64,000 nt of DNA. Origin: Thozetella sp. PMI_491. Its lineage: Eukaryota; Ascomycota; Sordariomycetes; Chaetosphaeriales; Chaetosphaeriaceae. Position numbers and translations under genes: made by a program. The notes beneath the pieces are model-generated. The model was given only the letters and a program-made list of their open reading frames with translations, did not search any database and was not told the DNA's origin. The first letter of the stretch is position 1, and every line of letters starts with the position of its first letter. Positions 59,304-64,000 of the stretch are shown in pieces. The stretch is taken from positions 95,893-159,892 of the forward strand of contig MU270115.1 in the NCBI GenBank assembly GCA_021432635.1, given 5' to 3'.

Positions 59304-61530
59304 CTAAGACACGCCAGCGGTCTTCACTACAACTCTCCATCTATGCCAACACATCTCTAAGTCACCCAAGGTTATTATATTAAGCTGATAGCCAGTTTCT
59401 ATATCGTCCCTTCGTCTCAAGGTTTTCTTGGACGATTCCTTCCGGAGAAGCAGCTCGAAGACCTCCTTGTGGCCTTCTTTGCAGGCGTGACGCAGCGCTA
59501 TCGTATTCCGAGAGTCCTGCGGGCTCATACGGGCACCTTCACAGGATAGCGCGCAGTGCTAAGGAATCCGTTTTTTTTGCGGCGATGATTAACAAGGTCT
59601 GGTTAGATGAGTCAACTATGTTGACACCAGTTCCTTCCCCGACTACCTGATGCACCACGTGCAGTATGTCCTAGTTTGTGGCCTCTAAAATTACACTCGA
59701 ACGCAGAGATCTCGGCGTTCCGGACACAGCCCCCACCTCGTCCATGTCTGCTTCGGGCTCATCGTCATCCAAAGGTGACAGGGACATCGCTTCACCGCCG
59801 TCGTCTGGCTCTGTAGAGCCTAGTGAAGGGTCGAACAATAGTCCTTCCTTCAGTTCTTTAAAATGACGATGACTAGGTTTTCTGGGTCGTCCTTATGGTC
59901 CTTCAGGAGTACATCGACGCCTAGGTCGGGCAGCCGATCGAGAGTCTCGATGAAGCCCAGTTTAGCAGAGCTACATGTCGCCGAAAATATTTTTTCGATA
60001 GCGGCTTCGCTCTCTGTGTCGTCAATCCTTCGGTTGAACTGCCGTACCATATCAGCGAATGCATAAGAGTACGCAACAAATAACGGTGTCCCTTTGGGTG
60101 AACCCTCCCCCCAGAGGGTCCACGTTGAAACCGTTGAGGAGAAATTGGACGGTGTCTAGATAGCCCAGGTTCAGAGCGATGGAGAGCAGTCCACAGGATT
60201 GCGCGCGCGCCGTATCGTGCCAGGGACAATCATGAAGTAGGTGGCGATTTACCGCATCGTCGCCACCATACTCGCAGCGACCTCTGGGGGAGTCATGAGC
60301 CTTGGCGGCCAGCAGTCATAGTGCCCGCTCTCTTGCCCCAAGACGCTGCAAAATCAGCCACCTTCTCCTGCTGGTCTAGTCCCCTCGAGGACACAATCAA
60401 GTCATGCAGCTCCTCCATCGGGTCGGGGTTCCCCATGGCAAGAGAAATGAGAGTAATTTCTGCAAATTTGGACTGGGCGAATTCTTTGTAAGCTGCGATG
60501 AGCTCGAGACTGGCCGGGTTTGTTGAGGCCTCTATGCTGCGCATCAGAACCCCTGCGCGCCCAGCCTGTTCAAGGCTTCCAGCGGTGCTGCAAACTTCCT
60601 TGACCGCGGCGTCATCTATGTTGGTAGCTAATCAGGAGATGATCAAGCGGTCGCGGTCATCCATTTCTTCAAATAGCATTGAAGATAGCTGGAAGGCCAG
60701 AGATAGCGCCTGGGTGCTGTTTAGTCAGAATCGTTCCTCAAGGGCGCTTGGTGCTTACCAGGTGCCGCTCATCCTCTTCTATCTCTCGCTATCTCTCGAG
60801 GCCACGACTTATTGAGCACATGCTTAAGCCAAGACTTCCAGTATAGGTGCTCTGAAAGCAGTAGATTCATGTCTCCCAACGGAAACTTGTCTCCATCTTG
60901 GTCGGTTGTATGAGCTCGATCCCAGTGACAAATCCAATACTCGTCAGCATAATCCAAGATGTAGTTTTCTTCATTCCGAGCTTCGGATCTAGACTTGTTG
61001 CCGGCGATAAGCTCGTCATTGAGTTCGAAGTTTCTTGCCTCAAATGACGCCGTAGACGCAGCATCATCGACATCTCCTTGCTTGTCGGTTCTAATCATGG
61101 ATTCGAGTGAAGGGTCCTCATTCAGTGGTACCCCCGAGGTGACATTATCGTGATCTTCCTGATCCTCTTCGTGTTTGCCGATATTAAACACAGACTCGAG
61201 TGGCAGCAAGGTCAATTCTGTGATGAGATGATGAGGCGTGGCATATTTAGAGACATGCTTCCGCCAGGCCGTTGCAATAATGGACTTGGACTTCCATTCT
61301 ACCAAGATCCGGTCGTTCCAAACATGGAGGCTGCCCGGGAAGAGTTTGAGAAAGAGTTTGAGAAAGAGGTCGAGAGTTCGGCGCCTGTCGATCGGTATTT
61401 GCGGTAGCACCGTGTCTCCTGATGGGAGCTGGTAGACCATTTCTAATACGTGGCCAAACTCGCTGCAGGTCAGTGGGGTCGACGGCTGAGGGTCAACGAG
61501 GCCACAGGCTAGGTGTAACCCGTCACAGTG
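59304..61530 (-). pseudogene. Ankyrin/NLR-type gene, decayed
   Basis: Read on the minus strand from about 61,530: a region with SEFGHVLEMVYQLPSGDTVL and, from 61,440 to 60,769, 223 open codons with LDYADEYWICHWDRAH. That is a motif type seen after the NACHT module in fungal ankyrin NLRs. It continues (after a frame change near 60,790 and a possible intron 60,703-60,765, GTAAGC...CACCCAG) into ALSLAFQLSSMLFEEMDD, an in-frame TGA, and AAYKEFAQSKFAEITLISLA. Ankyrin-like repeats follow at 60,230-59,304: LLSIALNLGYLDTVQFLLNG, then TIALRHACKEGHKEVFELLL. A TAG replaces Gln before DILHVVHQ (near 59,670), and a shift occurs by an eight-A run near 59,570. No NACHT P-loop is visible. Dead or heavily misread; I favour dead. 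Confidence 0.6.
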
Positions 61531-61823
61531 TTTTCCTTATTAAATTTCAATCTAGTAACCTTTCCTAGACTCACGTATGCTAGTTAAGGTTTAGTTAGAA
61601 AGACCATCTTAATATATTAACAACGGGGTGGATCTGGTTAGGGTGGCCGCGTAAAACTTTTATACTGGACCTTCATCCGTAGTTATAGAAAAAGAATCTC
61701 TCGGGATTTTTATTTCGCAAGTTATTCCGGGCAAAGCAATGTTAACTATATCATGCATATATTTTAATACTTCCTAGACCTGTAGATCCCCATATACAAC
61801 ACTATCCGAGCTCTAGACCAGCC

Positions 61824-62632
61824 TTAGGCAGCAATTTTGTCGTGCCCAACCTTCGCCGCCTTCTCGAGCGCATCAGCTGTCTCTTGCACCTTGGAAATGA
61901 AAGGCGAGTGTGACGCATTGATGTGAACCACTAGAGCGTTAGAGCTGAGCATCGTTACCATCTGCTCCTGCACCAGCCGCGGAAGCGCCCTGTCCTCGTC
62001 GCACACAACGTAGCTACAAGTCACCTCGTGCCATGGCTCATATCCAACGCCGTCGGTGAAAATGGGGCCCGACTGATGCCGAATGTCCTCCAAGGCTTGC
62101 TTTAGATCCTCTGGCTCCAGGTCGTGGTAGAAAACCTGCTCTGGGTTTTCGACATACGAGTAATTGCCCTGAGAATCGTGTCAGTCGAATTCATGGGGAT
62201 TGAGCCGGTAGCCAGTCGCACATCAAACTTCATCCAAGGCAGAAATTGCCCGCCTAGCATCTCCTTAATGCTCTTGCCGAGTGGGGTGACGAAGGCGGCT
62301 AGGTAAACAAACATGGTGACGCCACCCGTCTTGCCTTCCTTGGCACGCTGCTGCCAGCCGAGGCCTTCCACGGCATTGGCACCGGCTATGCCGCCGTACG
62401 AGTGCACGACAAGCACAATCTCCTTGCCCTCGTCGGATAGACGGGTGAGCACGGCGCGGATGGCCGCTGCGTCCTCGCTCATGTGCTTGTTCGGCGGCTC
62501 AGCACCCACTGTACCGTACTCGACCGCCTCGGTCGCCCAACCGCGGACATGCAGCGAGTTCCGAAGCTTATCGAAGCAGCTCGGCTGATGCCACGCGCCG
62601 GGAGCGAAGACCATGACCTGGTTGGTTGCCAT
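61824..62632 (-). CDS. Alpha/beta-hydrolase (esterase-type), 251 aa, one intron
   Basis: Exon 1 is 62,632-62,222 and exon 2 is 62,168-61,824; the 53-bp intron (62,169-62,221) starts GTGCGA, has GACTGAC and ends TCTCAG. It joins WMKFD to GNYSYVENPEQVFYHDL in phase 0. The start ATG 62,632 gives MATNQVMVFAPGAWHQP, where the first strand leads into the usual oxyanion loop. Candidate catalytic triad: Ser78 in VVHSYGG, Asp196 in CDEDRALP (or Asp194) and His224 in NASHSPFI. This is the single-domain AB_hydrolase_6 type common in fungi (methyl-esterase/salicylate-esterase-like). Cytosolic by the absence of a signal peptide. Substrate unknown; no biosynthetic neighbours point to a pathway. The gene looks intact. 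Confidence 0.88.
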
Positions 62633-63524
62633 TTTTGAACGATCAACAAGCGAATAACTACTTTACCATTCAAGGAAACTTGGCACCAGATGAATTCATA
62701 GAAAGAGGATGTTACGGACAGGTGGAAGAGGAATCCTATGGCACTCCGGCATTATTAAGGAACCGTGCACTCATCCGAGTCACACGGAATCCCCACCATC
62801 CGGCTGTCGGCGGGCGGGGTGGAGGCAGCGAGGATGGGATACCGAGCTTACCAACAAAAGTCAAACGCCCCGCCTCCATATAATAGGCCGCTAAGACCTT
62901 AAAGCTGCATAATTGCACTTAGCTTGTATAGTATGACTACGAACTTGCAATAGCTACCTACCAAGGCATCTGGCAGACTACAGGGGTCAGGGTCGCGCGA
63001 TCCACATCGCCTTGGTATATTGAGTGAGCAATGCCGGGGCTTCCTTCGAGTCCCTGCAGGTCGTAACAGTCTGTCAGGGTTACATCAACAAGAGCGTCAA
63101 TCCGAATTGGGACGCAACACCATGATTATCCCCATGCCCGGATACCCAAGCTAAGTAGGTATCCTTCTTTAAGACTAGGCAGTTTACAAACACCCATATG
63201 TTTATACTGTTGGCCGCCCAAGCCATCGCTCCCTCACATTTGGCTCCGTGACAAACTAGAGGCTTAAACGATCGGAGCTATTGGTCTACTGTGTTCACCT
63301 AATTAGCGTAGCATTCTTCATCCTTCGCCATGTTCTTGCTGGTCGCCTTTTCTCTCTGCCCCCTTGCCACACCTCTGCAAGCAACAGGCGGCTAGTTCTG
63401 AACGAAGTGTCCCTGGTTCGGAACACATAGGTAGGCGAGCTTCTCTTCAACTGACCAATCTGCCTCATTCGACACTTGTGGCAGGCCAACTCGACATATC
63501 CGCATTTATCGATGACGTCGGTGA
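62633..63524. other. Intergenic, no gene seen
   Basis: Promoter side of the hydrolase followed by normal-GC DNA. An open piece on the minus strand (63,295-63,561) includes a CxxC-containing VELACHKCRMRQIGQL, but has no further support. Confidence 0.4.
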
Positions 63525-63899
63525 GAGCTGGAAGCAGGATGGTGCCAGTTCCACAAGTCAAACCTCGACCTTGACCAAGTTCTCAGTGCCGCCAGCAATG
63601 TCAAAGACGCTCTTCTTAACCCTTCCGCTCAGAAACAGAACAAAGCGTTAGCACCAGTTGCCACCCCAGTGCCGCGATCGCGTCGAAGTCTTTACTGCTG
63701 CCAGGTAAGTAACACGACACTCAGTGGCAACTCAACCTTAGAAGAGGCTCAAGCCCTTGCCTGTCTTGCCCAGAAAGAAGCCAAAGCCAAGAACCGGGAA
63801 CGGCTTAGTAGCCCGAGTCTAAATCCTTATTACGTACAGCTGAGCTCTGATACACCCCTGCGAGCCCTGAAACGAATAGGAATCTGGCTTCATTATTAA
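63525..63899 (+). other. Hypothetical open frame without start codon
   Basis: About 124 codons open between stops, including LSAASNVKDALLNPSAQKQN and a charged helix EEAQALACLAQKEAKAKNRE, ending LKRIGIWLHY. Composition is protein-like and the middle could be a coiled coil, but there is no ATG and no recognised domain. It may be an internal exon of a gene continuing beyond the window or part of a repeat. Confidence 0.3.
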
Positions 63900-63911
63900 G
63901 GAGGCAGAGCT

Positions 63912-64000
63912 ATGAATCCCCAACGACTCGGCAAACTTCCTTATTATGGACCTGAGTTAGATACATGGCTTGAGCCCAAAGTCGAAACACTGCCCGTATC
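63912..64000 (+). other. Possible start of a coding region cut by the window end
   Basis: ATG 63,912 opens MNPQRLGKLPYYGPEL and stays open to the last base. It lies 12 bp after the stop of the previous open frame. Too short to identify. Confidence 0.2.

Noticed and set aside
1-64000. A biosynthetic gene cluster, CRISPR array or giant Starship-type element
   Set aside because: No synthase, tailoring enzymes or transporter; no regularly spaced repeats; no tyrosine-recombinase captain gene seen on either strand.

Overview
The window reads as a filamentous ascomycete (Pezizomycotina) chromosome. Short introns (about 50-100 bp) with GT-AG ends and CTAAC/CTGAC-type branch sites interrupt genes typical of these fungi: a HET-domain gene, a fungal transcription-factor-domain gene, ankyrin/NLR relics, a Ser/Thr-rich wall-type protein and a secreted propeller lectin. 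Two large AT-rich blocks of dead transposons alternate with two GC-balanced gene islands. In the AT-rich blocks the CA and TG dinucleotides are strongly depleted and coding frames carry TAA/TAG where Gln or Trp is expected. This is the signature of repeat-induced point mutation (RIP).

Layout. (1) 1-20,379, transposon block 1: a hAT transposon (minus) split by a complete Ty3/Gypsy chromovirus (1714-9475, TSD CTTCT); a RIPed stretch with an orphan repeat and an interstitial telomere-type array (12,585-12,608); and a Copia fragment split by a Tad-like LINE (14,152-19,164, minus, 15-bp TSD). (2) 20,380-29,780, gene island 1: mostly non-coding relics, with two genes I support, a DUF7730/F-box-like gene (23,191-24,352) and a secreted seven-blade-type lectin gene (27,870-29,171). 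(3) about 29,790-50,500, transposon block 2: an LTR-element remnant, a truncated Gypsy carrying a MITE, and a second full Gypsy (minus) invaded by a complete Copia (34,885-42,268, TSD TTAAT). It ends in three tandem Gypsy LTRs and an inverted copy of the orphan repeat. (4) 50,500-64,000, gene island 2: a transcription-factor-domain gene, a decayed HET gene, a secreted Ser-rich protein gene, a decayed ankyrin/NLR-type gene and an intact alpha/beta-hydrolase gene.

How it fits together. The genes do not form an operon or an evident metabolic cluster. They look like a fast-evolving accessory or subtelomere-like locus of self-recognition relics and secreted proteins between RIPed transposon nests. 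The nesting gives a relative order: hAT before Gypsy-1; Copia-2 before the LINE; Gypsy-2 before Copia-1. RIP is uneven. The LINE 5' end, parts of several Gypsy LTRs and one strand of much of Copia-1 escaped it, which is the most informative unusual signal here. I found no convincing new biosynthetic or defence system. The best candidates for something undescribed are an antisense Cys/His-rich reading frame inside Copia-1, a very long Gag extension in the Gypsy family, and an orphan repeat ORF present as two inverted copies 38 kb apart.
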